NCBI GenBank assembly: GCA_002309345.1
Contig: DBWZ01000086.1
Location: 73,853 to 94,262, forward strand
Source of the DNA: Pseudobutyrivibrio sp. UBA1225
Lineage (GTDB): Bacteria; Bacillota; Clostridia; Lachnospirales; Lachnospiraceae
Length of the DNA stretch: 20,410 bases
Direction of reading: 5' to 3'
How positions within the stretch are numbered: position 1 is the first letter of the stretch; each line of letters begins with the position of its first letter. The translations under genes and the position numbers were made by a program. This document shows, piece by piece, positions 7,991 through 15,940 of the stretch. The notes beneath the pieces were generated by a model. The model did not search any database and was not told the origin of the DNA. It saw nothing but the letters and a program-made list of their open reading frames with translations.

Positions 7991-8170
7991 TTAAGAACAA
8001 TTGATGCTCATGGAATTTGTGCCAGCTTCCATAGAATATGCAGTCTTGTAGTTGTGATAGATTTCTGCAACCTCTTCCCTGGAGAAATCGGAAAAACAGG
8101 TGTAAAGCGTATCCAAATCCATACCTGTTCCAACGTAGGTTTCTACCGTTTGTTTGTCCCTTGTGTTCAT
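7991..8170 (-). CDS. Small hypothetical protein (59 aa)
   Basis: An open frame of 59 codons starts at ATG 8170 with a strong GAGGGG eight bases upstream and ends with TAA at 7991. The product begins MNTRDKQTVETYVGTGMDLD and continues TLYTCFSDFSREEVAEIYHN. It looks like a compact, soluble, mainly helical protein with two cysteines and an acidic bias; I do not recognise it. It lies 33 bases behind the 287-aa island gene and 17 bases before the Nudix relic, all in the same direction. The good SD, sensible residue composition and tight spacing support it as a real gene that length filters miss. Whether it belongs to the island or to the chromosome beyond it is unclear. Confidence 0.6.
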   Translation of the reverse strand: MNTRDKQTVETYVGTGMDLDTLYTCFSDFSREEVAEIYHNYKTAYSMEAGTNSMSINCS

Positions 8171-8203
8171 AATTATTACCCCTCTTACCTTATATTCCCT
8201 AAA

Positions 8204-9067
8204 CTATAAAACACTAACTATTTTATTTGTAACCTCTTCAAAACTTGCAACATCTATCTTTGCTATACCACCACTATATTTCAATTTGTCATATAGGGTT
8301 CCAATTCCCATATTTTTTCTGAGATATTTTATGATTGTCATAGCTGTCAGCGCAGAAGAAATTCTTCCCTTATCTAAATTCTTTTCGTATTTTTTTATCT
8401 CGGATTCGTCTTTATTAAATGTATTTATATAATAGTATTTACAGTCTTCATTTTGGAACAATAAATCTATCATCCAGGCAAAAGCTTCGAAGCTTATCTT
8501 ATTTCCCTTTGGACTAGTTATTTTACCAAAATATTTATCGATGTTTTTCCAATCGGTATTTGAATCTATTCCGTACCATTTTAGAGAAAGCCTACCGGTT
8601 CTTTTTACCTCATCATTAACAATAAGAATATCTTCGTATTCATAATCTTTTTCGATATATATGTGCTTAGTCATGTATGCTTCGTTGCAAAATAAAGCAG
8701 CCATAATCGAAAGCTTTTCTTTATCGCCATCGCATGTTTTTTCAATAATGTTAAATATATCTCCAAAGGTAAAATCTTCTATAAACGAGCCAGTTTTTAT
8801 TTTTACTTTAGGTCTAAAATCTTTTGGCTTTGGAATAAGATTACTTCGCCTTGGCTTCGATTCTTTTCCCGGGTATTGAATATATATTTTTTCCTGCTCT
8901 ACAGTTTGATGTAAACACAGACGTCTCTCTTCAACTTCAAATTCTAATCCGGACCTATCAAGTTTATTAAACTCTTTTATATTGAAAAGTCTTTTTTGTT
9001 TTCCTCCTTCTGCAATAGTCTTGTCGTACTGCATTTTCAATGCTTTAATTATATTTCCCTTATTCAT
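8204..9067 (-). CDS. Hypothetical protein encoded downstream of the C5 methyltransferase
   Basis: A 287-residue soluble protein, rich in Lys, Glu and aromatic residues, with no signal peptide or membrane segment. I do not recognise a domain. Visible landmarks are MNKGNIIKALKMQYDKTIAE at the start, a basic stretch GKESKPRRSNLIPKPKDFRP at ~67-86, and the later stretches FEAFAWMIDLLFQNEDCKYYY and KGRISSALTAMTIIKYLRKN. ATG 9067 has a GGAG seven bases upstream. It follows the methyltransferase by 54 bases, with a hairpin in between, in the same direction. A gene of this size just behind a restriction-modification methyltransferase is often a second nuclease, a nicking/repair helper or a specificity factor, but no catalytic motif (PD-ExK, HNH, GIY-YIG) is clear, so function is left open. 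Confidence 0.75.
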   Translation of the reverse strand: MNKGNIIKALKMQYDKTIAEGGKQKRLFNIKEFNKLDRSGLEFEVEERRLCLHQTVEQEKIYIQYPGKESKPRRSNLIPKPKDFRPKVKIKTGSFIEDFTFGDIFNIIEKTCDGDKEKLSIMAALFCNEAYMTKHIYIEKDYEYEDILIVNDEVKRTGRLSLKWYGIDSNTDWKNIDKYFGKITSPKGNKISFEAFAWMIDLLFQNEDCKYYYINTFNKDESEIKKYEKNLDKGRISSALTAMTIIKYLRKNMGIGTLYDKLKYSGGIAKIDVASFEEVTNKIVSVL

Positions 9068-9084
9068 TAATTACTCCTACTATT

Positions 9085-9123
9085 AAAGACGTTCCTAAAT
9101 TTAACTGAACGCCTTTATTTTTT
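9085..9123 (+). terminator. Hairpin between the methyltransferase and the 287-aa gene, terminator-shaped on the + strand
   Basis: Arms 9085-9094 (AAAGACGTTC) and 9107-9116 (GAACGCCTTT) pair over 10 bp with one mismatch or G-T pair and a 12-base loop. On the + strand six T follow after one A. On the - strand, along which the genes run, there is no T-tract, so it would act there as a structured spacer rather than a full terminator. Confidence 0.5.
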
Positions 9124-10600
9124 AATTCGCCAATTTGCTGTTTTCAATGTTCGTTTTAACAAATGTTTCTATTGGCACAGTCTTTTCGACACTGACTGCC
9201 ACGGCAGCTTCTTCTGGTTCCTTCGAGATAATCTCATCTAGCATAGGTTCCATCTGTTTTATCAAATCTACCACAAGGGCATTACCCATCATGAATCGAC
9301 GTTTTGTTAATGGCATTTCTACTTTCTCGCCATCTACAAGACATTCTTCAGTCCAATTTGATGGAAAACCCTGAATTCTTTCCATTTCGATTGGAGTTAG
9401 CAATCTGATATTACCTGTTTGCTTATCTCTGACAATGTGCGTTGTTCTGCTAAATCCGCCCTCGGATGTTAACATCGTTCTGGCTGGTTTGTCGTATTCA
9501 TCAATCATAGGCACTGCGCCTTCAGAGAAAACATATTCATGCCCATTTGCAGATTTTCGATTTATCTTTTTGGCACCCTTAATATACTGCCAGGTTTTTC
9601 GTTGTTCTGGCTCAAGCTGCATTCTTGTTTCATCACTATGATGTATATTTTCACTTGTGTAATATAGCTTTGCCTTTGGTATAAAGAAGGATTTGTCTAT
9701 TTCTCCTGTCTCAAGAATATCGCCCAAGGTTATCTGCTTGCCATAATATTTAGGATACGTCTTTAGTGTGTAAACCACTCCATCCTTCATTACACCTGAA
9801 TTTTCAAAGTTAAAGGTGAATGAATCAGACAGTTCTCCTATTCCCATTGGAAGAGTCTCAGATTTGATTTTCTTTCCGTCAGTAACATCTACCGGAAATG
9901 TCTTTGCGAAAAAGCCTTCTTCCTCTATCAAATGCACCATGCTATGACGCTTAATCTCTTCCCCAAACATGCCATTATATTTTACTGCATGTTTAACTTG
10001 TGAATCGTATTCAGTGTTGTTTTTGTAAGCAAATATAAATGTTCTTCTACGCCTCTGCTGATAGCCGTATTCTGCTGCATTTATAACTCGCCATTCCACT
10101 GTATATCCCAAATCTCTAAAGCAGGCCAATATGATTCCAAAATCTCTACCTCGCTGCTTGGCCGGACTTTTTAATAATCTGTCTACATTCTCAAGTAAAA
10201 CAAATGGTGCCTTTTTGGCTTCGAGCATATCTCTTATATCCCACCAAAGAACACCTTTTTTTCCTTCAAGACCTTTTGATGTAGCAAGTGATGATGCAAC
10301 AGAATAATCCTGACACGGAAATCCGCCAACCAAAAGACTATGCCCTGGAACTGTTGATTTATCGACTGCATTAATATCTTCGTTAGTGGTGTAGTTCCCC
10401 TTTAAATCTGTGCAATCACCAAACCTATTTACATAACAGCAATGTGCCCACTGGGTTTTCTTGTCTGCCGGCTCCCACTGACTGAACCATACTGTTTCCC
10501 ATTTTTCAGGTTTGTTTAAATCTTCGATTGTATTGATATCGTTTAGGCCACATCTAAAACCGCCTACTCCTGCAAAGAGTTCACATACTGTTTTTTTCAC
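9122..10600 (-). CDS. DNA (cytosine-5) methyltransferase of a Sau3AI-type system
   Basis: Modifies cytosine at C5 in a short recognition site, using S-adenosylmethionine, and so protects host DNA from the neighbouring nuclease. The ordered motifs are clear: I (VCELFAGVGGFRCGL), IV with the catalytic Cys (GGFPCQDYSVA, Cys96), VI (LLENVDRLL), VIII (QQRRRRTFIFA), IX (LTPIEMERIQGFPSNW) and X (RRFMMGNALVV). The target-recognition region between VIII and IX is long, giving 492 residues against the usual 330-420. I start at GTG 10600 (MKKTVCELF), which has AGGGAG six bases upstream and sits right before motif I. An in-frame GTG at 10633 would place the start inside a palindromic leader and has no SD. 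The gene has its own promoter. The partner nuclease implies GATC specificity; the methyltransferase itself does not prove it. Confidence 0.95.
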   Translation of the reverse strand: MKKTVCELFAGVGGFRCGLNDINTIEDLNKPEKWETVWFSQWEPADKKTQWAHCCYVNRFGDCTDLKGNYTTNEDINAVDKSTVPGHSLLVGGFPCQDYSVASSLATSKGLEGKKGVLWWDIRDMLEAKKAPFVLLENVDRLLKSPAKQRGRDFGIILACFRDLGYTVEWRVINAAEYGYQQRRRRTFIFAYKNNTEYDSQVKHAVKYNGMFGEEIKRHSMVHLIEEEGFFAKTFPVDVTDGKKIKSETLPMGIGELSDSFTFNFENSGVMKDGVVYTLKTYPKYYGKQITLGDILETGEIDKSFFIPKAKLYYTSENIHHSDETRMQLEPEQRKTWQYIKGAKKINRKSANGHEYVFSEGAVPMIDEYDKPARTMLTSEGGFSRTTHIVRDKQTGNIRLLTPIEMERIQGFPSNWTEECLVDGEKVEMPLTKRRFMMGNALVVDLIKQMEPMLDEIISKEPEEAAVAVSVEKTVPIETFVKTNIENSKLAN

Positions 10601-10630
10601 TGAAGTCTCCCTTGTTCTTATTTGATCGAA

Positions 10631-10651
10631 CACACGTGTGAACGATCGTTC
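10631..10651. promoter_or_regulatory. Adjacent palindromes in the methyltransferase leader (candidate operator)
   Basis: Two perfect palindromes touch each other: CACACGTGTG (10631-10640) and GAACGATCGTTC (10640-10651). A third partial repeat, GATCGAAC, abuts them at 10623-10630. The leader holds GATC at 10623-10626 and 10643-10646, the predicted recognition site of the system. The position just after the predicted transcription start suits a repressor or methylation-sensitive switch. Confidence 0.55.
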
Positions 10652-10665
10652 GTATTCCTGCTTTT

Positions 10666-10694
10666 ATATTACATCATTTTAACTCACTTGTCTA
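10666..10694 (-). promoter_or_regulatory. Putative promoter of the methyltransferase gene
   Basis: On the - strand TAGACA (10694-10689) stands 17 bases before TAATAT (10671-10666). The predicted start is near 10659, about 59 bases before the GTG. It allows the methyltransferase to be made independently of the nuclease, as expected when such a system enters a new cell. Confidence 0.45.
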
Positions 10695-10703
10695 GATCAT
10701 TTT

Positions 10704-12122
10704 TTATTCTTCAAAAAATTTTTTATTAAGCTGTGAGCAAATGTATGAATTATTAAGCCAGAAACATTGCTTTGTATATTCTCCTCCTCCAGGCAAAGGA
10801 TAGGTATCATCTGCGTTCCTGCCATGAGGTCGCACATGACTTACCCTGTTTTCTGATGCATTTGGAAAATTATTTCTTCTATTTCCATTTTCATCAACTG
10901 TTACCTTCAATCCTTCTTTAAGAACCTTTACAGTCCTTTCCCAAACTGCCCTTACATCCTCCTGTAAATCGTGATAAGGAATATTCCAAAACTGACATCC
11001 CTTAAGTACAAGATTATCGTTCTTATCAAATTTATAAACTACAAACAAGAATCTTGTTTGCTCAAGATACGTTGCAAATGTTGACTCTTCCCAGGTCTCT
11101 TCTATCAATTCTTTGAATTTGAAATTTGGGAATGACATACTTTCTTTTATCTTGTTGTTTTTGCCAATTCGTATTGTTTTGACAACAATATTCGCCTTTT
11201 CAAATTCCTCTGCTTTGTTCCCCTTTATTCCTAATATTCTATAAGCTAATAAAGCTTCGAGATTCTTAGGTTTCTTGTCTACAACAATGCTAAACTTCTC
11301 ACATAAATCTTCTACTGTATATCCTGCAAAAGTATCTATCTTTGATTCCACATATTCCTCAAACGAATCAACACTTCCGTTTTTAATAATTGTTTCTGCC
11401 TTTTCTTTACCGGAAATTATGTAATTGTTTAACACGTATGTCATATAAGAGTTTTTATAAGAAAAAGCTCTTGGTTTTGCTAATTCACTACTAAATGGCT
11501 GTTTTCTCCTGTCTTCGGAAGTTGCTGCCTTCGTTGCTGCCCCTAAATAAAGAGTATCTCCTTCAGACAATTCGTGAGCTAATCCTGCTTTTATTTTTTC
11601 AATTATAAAATCATAATCGTGTTTTATAATCTTTAAATCCTGCTCAGGTGGAGTAAATAATTTTACGAAATTGATTTTATAATCTAAACGTTTTGGAATT
11701 TCTTTTTCATAAAGATAATAAACTAATAGAATCTTTCCACACTTGTGCCATAAATGACTTTTTTCAAAGCTCTCATTTACGACATTGAAATAATCTATCA
11801 TTGTTAGAATCAGACGTTCTTTGGCAACCAACTGACCTTTTGCCGTTTTCCTGCAAGGTGTAACCTTAAGTTCCACTCCTGCCTCGTTAAAATCCGGGTT
11901 AGAATCATTGTTACAAGCATAATGAAAGAACCTCTCCTCCAAAATCAGGCCGAGGTTCCCCTTATTCTTCTTATCTTCACTTCCTCTTTCGCTTTTCGGA
12001 TTATCATTGTCCGCATCTATAACTTCCTGGAAAGACTTTCCCAGAAGGGCTTTTGCATATTTTTCTATTGATAAAGGATTTGTTTTGTCGTAACCCCAGT
12101 TTTCAATACTTGTATGATTCAT
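10704..12122 (-). CDS. Sau3AI/MutH-family type II restriction endonuclease
   Basis: A 472-residue nuclease predicted to cut unmethylated GATC. The N-terminal domain has the MutH/Sau3AI catalytic block DFNEAGVELKVTPC, giving D77, E84 and K86 as the D-(x)n-E-x-K residues; MutH has the closely similar 'DFpELGiELK'. The C-terminal half carries the Sau3AI-family signature SHVRPHGRNADDTYPLPGGG followed by TKQCFWLN, a second, non-catalytic MutH-like domain used for DNA binding and allostery in Sau3AI (489 residues). The ATG at 12122 has a weak AAAGGG at about 12 bases. It lies 24 bases behind the helicase gene and is probably co-transcribed with it, while the methyltransferase after it has a separate promoter. 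Family assignment is firm; the exact site is inferred from the family. Confidence 0.93.
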   Translation of the reverse strand: MNHTSIENWGYDKTNPLSIEKYAKALLGKSFQEVIDADNDNPKSERGSEDKKNKGNLGLILEERFFHYACNNDSNPDFNEAGVELKVTPCRKTAKGQLVAKERLILTMIDYFNVVNESFEKSHLWHKCGKILLVYYLYEKEIPKRLDYKINFVKLFTPPEQDLKIIKHDYDFIIEKIKAGLAHELSEGDTLYLGAATKAATSEDRRKQPFSSELAKPRAFSYKNSYMTYVLNNYIISGKEKAETIIKNGSVDSFEEYVESKIDTFAGYTVEDLCEKFSIVVDKKPKNLEALLAYRILGIKGNKAEEFEKANIVVKTIRIGKNNKIKESMSFPNFKFKELIEETWEESTFATYLEQTRFLFVVYKFDKNDNLVLKGCQFWNIPYHDLQEDVRAVWERTVKVLKEGLKVTVDENGNRRNNFPNASENRVSHVRPHGRNADDTYPLPGGGEYTKQCFWLNNSYICSQLNKKFFEE

Positions 12123-12146
12123 TAAATATACTTACCCTTTCTTAAG

Positions 12147-14717
12147 TTAAAATAACTTTGAAAATATTAAATCCAAATCCTCCTCCGGTGTATAAACTGG
12201 ATCTAATTGTTGATTATCAATAGCATCAAGCATTCTTTGCTCTTTTAATTTTAATCTGTCATATATCTCTTTATCCAATGAATATTCATCATCTAGTACC
12301 ATATACTCATCTTGCAGAAAATAATACTGTGTATATTGATTTATAGGTAAACCCAGTCTATGTATTCTATCTTTCGATTGTAATAAATGTACTAAATTAT
12401 AACTATATTCAAAATATATTGCATCATGACATACTGTGTGTAAAGATACCGACTCCGCTAAAGTATGTGGATTAGTAATTAATACATCAACTTGATTTGT
12501 CTTAAATCTATTTATAATATTTATTCGTTCCTCTAACGGTACTTCTCCTTTTATAACTTCTGTATTTATTCCCATGGTGTTAAGTTGATCTGCTATACTC
12601 GTTATAGAATCTACAAATATACACCATACTATAACTTTTTTTCTTTGATTACATAATTCTTTTACTAATTCTATACAAGCTTCTTTTTTCGAAGATTGCT
12701 TCATTTGTGAAATTAAGTTTTTAACATCGATAGCATAATCAACAAAATCTATTTCGTCTATATCACCCTCTAAATCTAATACACTTGCAAAATCTGAAAT
12801 ATCAATACTCTGCAGTAATAACTTTGGATTACTCTCTAACTGAAGTAATCGAATAAATAGGGCTAACTTATTGTTCCTATATTTTTTTCTAACAATATCA
12901 AATAATTCCTGCTCTTCCTTTGTTACCGATACAGTTTCTATAATATCACTATTTGGTTCCGGTACCTCTAGTTGCTTTTTAGTTGTCCTACAAAAGAAGG
13001 GTTGTATTTTCTTATTTATATACTCTATTTCTGTTGGAGATGGATTTCGCAAAAAATTTATCTCCAAATCAAAGAATTCCTTATACTCATCATTATATAA
13101 AATATGTAATAAATTGTATAAATCTATATAACTATTCGGTATAGGAGTCCCTGTCATTGCAATTGTATAATTTGCATATTTAGATATTTCAAGTGCCGCT
13201 CCTGCCTGTTTTCCTCTTACTGCTTTAACTTTGTGTACTTCATCAAATACAAGTAATGTTCTAGAAGAGACAATCTGCTTTATCTCATCTATGTAATTAT
13301 TTATACTTTCATAATTGAACAAAAATAAGTTGCAGTTTCCTGTTTCGTATTTGAGTGCAAAACGCTTTTCCTCACCTCTTAAATACTTAGAATCTTGAAT
13401 ACTAAATAAATTAAGACTTAGTTTTTCGCCAAAACACGCTTTAAACTCATCAATCCATGAACCAAACGCATTTTTAGGACCTATCATAATTATTCTATCA
13501 ACTAAATTCTTTTCTCTTAAAAAGGCATAAACAGCTAATGCAGATGAAGTTTTTCCAGATCCAGGAACAGAAAAATTACCTGCACGCATCATTGCACACA
13601 TATAAAAAGCATCTTTCATTTGCTTTTCACGCAATTTACGAACCATACTTTTATTAACGACCTCTTTAAACAGAGCATATTTATACTCCAAATTTTTAGG
13701 GTCTGTTTTAAGTTCAATTCCTAAGCTAGCTCTTTTCTCAATGTAAATATTTCGTTGTTCTATATAATCCAACAATCTATTTGTTGCGTAATATTCATAT
13801 CCTAATTGGGGTATCTTCTTTTCAAGTTTTTTATGTATAGATAAATAATCTGGATATACTAAATCTGTTTTAAAAAAAATTGTATTTCCAGATATTTTAT
13901 CTATCTTATGTTTCAAAGATACTTTATAAAAAGTTTTATCTATGAGCCAATCAATTCCTTTAGTATTAAATTGCAACACTAATTGTTCATTTTCATAATC
14001 CAATATTAAAACATTTTCCTTTAACAAAGTTTCTTCCACGATTACTTTTCCCTTGTTATGATTAATGATTTCTTTTAAAACAACTTCATCAACAGGCAAA
14101 ACAACTAATCCTTCCTTTTGATTGCTCCATAGCCTTTCAAATTCTTCTTTTGATTGCTCTATGCCTTTTGAATAAAATTTATCCTCGCTAGCATCATGCC
14201 AACTACAAACCAATTGAAATGATTCATAGTTTGAATCAACAGCTGCTACCGTTTCATTATTTGAACCCCTAAAACAAATTGAATCACCATTAGCATCCGT
14301 TAATAATCCACACTTATCATGAAAAATGCCGTGTGGCTTAAAAGCTATTTTTATATCTACCGTTCCAGAAGCGATATAAAAAGCTAAATTGGAAATATTT
14401 TTCTCCTCATTATCATTTAGTCCTTCGCGAAGTCTATTAATTAAATCTGCCTGTATGCTATCTCTAATAGCATATCCTTTTTTTATTTCATTAAAATCCT
14501 CCTGAGTAATTTCATGAGATATAATCAATCTATATTTACATTTTCTTTGGCTAAAAAACTCCAATCCTTCTGAATATAACGCCAATGCTTTAGCTGAAAA
14601 ATACGCACTTGTCCTATCGTATTTAATCGCATGATTAAGAACTGGATTATAAAATTCTTTTGCAATATCATTAGCATCTGACGTATAAAAGGGTAGTAGT
14701 TTTAGCTCTCTAAACAT
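12147..14717 (-). CDS. PLD-domain/SNF2-type DEXH helicase fusion
   Basis: An 856-residue protein with an N-terminal phospholipase-D-like domain (~1-200) joined to a superfamily-2 SNF2-type motor (~340-800). The PLD part has the spaced motif FHDKCGLLTD (H133, K135, D141) followed by FRGSNNET (S152, N153), one active-site half of the type found in PLD nucleases. The motor has Walker A SVPGSGKTSSAL (K389), DEVH at 492-495, the TGTP motif at 522-525 and the arginine-finger motif QSKDRIHRLG (780-789). A helicase C-terminal domain lies around 690-790 (KKVIVWCIFVDS). Its ATG overlaps the stop of the ParB-like gene by one base (TAATG), so translation is coupled. It probably moves along or remodels DNA for the module. 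It is clearly more AT-rich than the restriction genes downstream. Whether the PLD part is an active nuclease is not shown. Confidence 0.9.
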   Translation of the reverse strand: MFRELKLLPFYTSDANDIAKEFYNPVLNHAIKYDRTSAYFSAKALALYSEGLEFFSQRKCKYRLIISHEITQEDFNEIKKGYAIRDSIQADLINRLREGLNDNEEKNISNLAFYIASGTVDIKIAFKPHGIFHDKCGLLTDANGDSICFRGSNNETVAAVDSNYESFQLVCSWHDASEDKFYSKGIEQSKEEFERLWSNQKEGLVVLPVDEVVLKEIINHNKGKVIVEETLLKENVLILDYENEQLVLQFNTKGIDWLIDKTFYKVSLKHKIDKISGNTIFFKTDLVYPDYLSIHKKLEKKIPQLGYEYYATNRLLDYIEQRNIYIEKRASLGIELKTDPKNLEYKYALFKEVVNKSMVRKLREKQMKDAFYMCAMMRAGNFSVPGSGKTSSALAVYAFLREKNLVDRIIMIGPKNAFGSWIDEFKACFGEKLSLNLFSIQDSKYLRGEEKRFALKYETGNCNLFLFNYESINNYIDEIKQIVSSRTLLVFDEVHKVKAVRGKQAGAALEISKYANYTIAMTGTPIPNSYIDLYNLLHILYNDEYKEFFDLEINFLRNPSPTEIEYINKKIQPFFCRTTKKQLEVPEPNSDIIETVSVTKEEQELFDIVRKKYRNNKLALFIRLLQLESNPKLLLQSIDISDFASVLDLEGDIDEIDFVDYAIDVKNLISQMKQSSKKEACIELVKELCNQRKKVIVWCIFVDSITSIADQLNTMGINTEVIKGEVPLEERINIINRFKTNQVDVLITNPHTLAESVSLHTVCHDAIYFEYSYNLVHLLQSKDRIHRLGLPINQYTQYYFLQDEYMVLDDEYSLDKEIYDRLKLKEQRMLDAIDNQQLDPVYTPEEDLDLIFSKLF

Positions 14718-15925
14718 TATTTTAATTCCTCTTTGATGCCATCTATCAACTCTTCAAGGTGTTCTATATTTGCTCTCATTTCATCAATTTGTTCTTCTTT
14801 TAGTCTTTTAATAATAATTGGGTCAATAGCCTTTAACTTATCTATTGCATCTTTTATCATTTGATTTGGTTTGTCACGAGTTTCCTTTACCCTAACTTTA
14901 TTATCAACCACTTGCATGGTGCGTTTTAATTCTTCTTTTGTCTTATCATCTTTACGAACTGTCCTTATATCTTCAGAAGTAATTTTCTTATCTGTTGGTA
15001 AACCATCTAGTACTTCTTCGGCTATTTCAGCTTCTTTTTCTATAAATTCATCAACGTACACCGACTTCGAGATAGCTTTAAGATTTCTCACAAATCTAGT
15101 CATATCCTCATCTGGTTTTACAAGAAGATTTGCAAATGCTATATATTTTACCTCTTGTCTTTTATCTTCATCGTTGATGTTATTTAAAGCAGCGTATAAT
15201 TCTCTAATTGGACCATCTAATTGAAGTTCTCTCGCCAAATAATATTGCTTTGGTGCCTTTATAGATTCCAAAAATTCTACTATTAACTGTGCTATTTCTA
15301 GTTCCTTCCTAACAACAGTAACCTTCTGATTTGTGCTTTTCGCATATTCTTCGACAGTTAATAATTTATTTTCTTCTACATCTCTATATACCCCTACCAA
15401 TCTATCTATAGGATCATAATCCACTCTTTCCTCTGATCCTATCTGGATTTGCAACTCTAACATTTTAATTTGTTTCGCATTACTTTCAAAATCTCGATCA
15501 AGAATAACCGTCTCAAAATAATTAAATGATTCCTGTTCCTTTGCTAAATTTCTCAAACAAGTATATCTTCTATTGCCATCAATAATTCTTCCGTCCGGCA
15601 ACACTACTCCATTTTTCTGTTGACCAAGAAGTCGTATATTTTCCTGTGTTTGCTTTATCTTTTCTTCATTGCTTTTAACAATAAACGACTGTATTACATC
15701 ATTATATTTCTCTCGATCAGCCTTATCTAACGCATCTTCACCATGTTCAGCTTTATACTGACTTATCCATGTTGCAATTCGATCATTTTGATCATTATAA
15801 TATAAATTGTTTAATCTAACTTTATATACCGGATACGTTTCTGTAACTCCATCGACCATTAATTTTACTTTCTGATCTGTAGGTAAAACTGTTTTGCTTT
15901 CAATACCTTCTATCAATAAATTCAT
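14717..15925 (-). CDS. ParB/Srx-like domain protein
   Basis: A 402-residue soluble protein. Residues ~90-140 contain VVLPDGRIIDGNRRYTCLRN, the ParB/sulfiredoxin-like signature around DGNRR (residues 116-120). In related proteins this loop binds a nucleotide (CTP or ATP). The rest is mostly helical, with KSTNQKVTVVRKELEIAQ (a helix-turn-helix-like segment near 200) and a charged, probably coiled-coil C-terminus (IDEMRANIEHLEELIDGIKEE). It lies 15 bases behind the large alpha-CTD/sigma-like gene and overlaps the helicase start, so the three behave as one transcription and translation unit. It is not a chromosome-partition ParB: there is no parA and no parS-like repeat nearby. A DNA-clamp, sensor or kinase role within the module is inference. 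Confidence 0.8.
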   Translation of the reverse strand: MNLLIEGIESKTVLPTDQKVKLMVDGVTETYPVYKVRLNNLYYNDQNDRIATWISQYKAEHGEDALDKADREKYNDVIQSFIVKSNEEKIKQTQENIRLLGQQKNGVVLPDGRIIDGNRRYTCLRNLAKEQESFNYFETVILDRDFESNAKQIKMLELQIQIGSEERVDYDPIDRLVGVYRDVEENKLLTVEEYAKSTNQKVTVVRKELEIAQLIVEFLESIKAPKQYYLARELQLDGPIRELYAALNNINDEDKRQEVKYIAFANLLVKPDEDMTRFVRNLKAISKSVYVDEFIEKEAEIAEEVLDGLPTDKKITSEDIRTVRKDDKTKEELKRTMQVVDNKVRVKETRDKPNQMIKDAIDKLKAIDPIIIKRLKEEQIDEMRANIEHLEELIDGIKEELK

Positions 15926-15940
15926 ATACTCCTCCTTACT

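Noticed and set aside
10601..10633. GTG 10633 as the start of the methyltransferase
   Set aside because: It lies in the palindromic leader without an SD; GTG 10600 has AGGGAG at six bases and begins right before motif I.
14717..15925. ParB-like gene as a plasmid or chromosome partition gene
   Set aside because: There is no ParA-type ATPase, no parS-like repeats and no replication gene; the gene is embedded between a helicase and a sigma/alpha-like gene.
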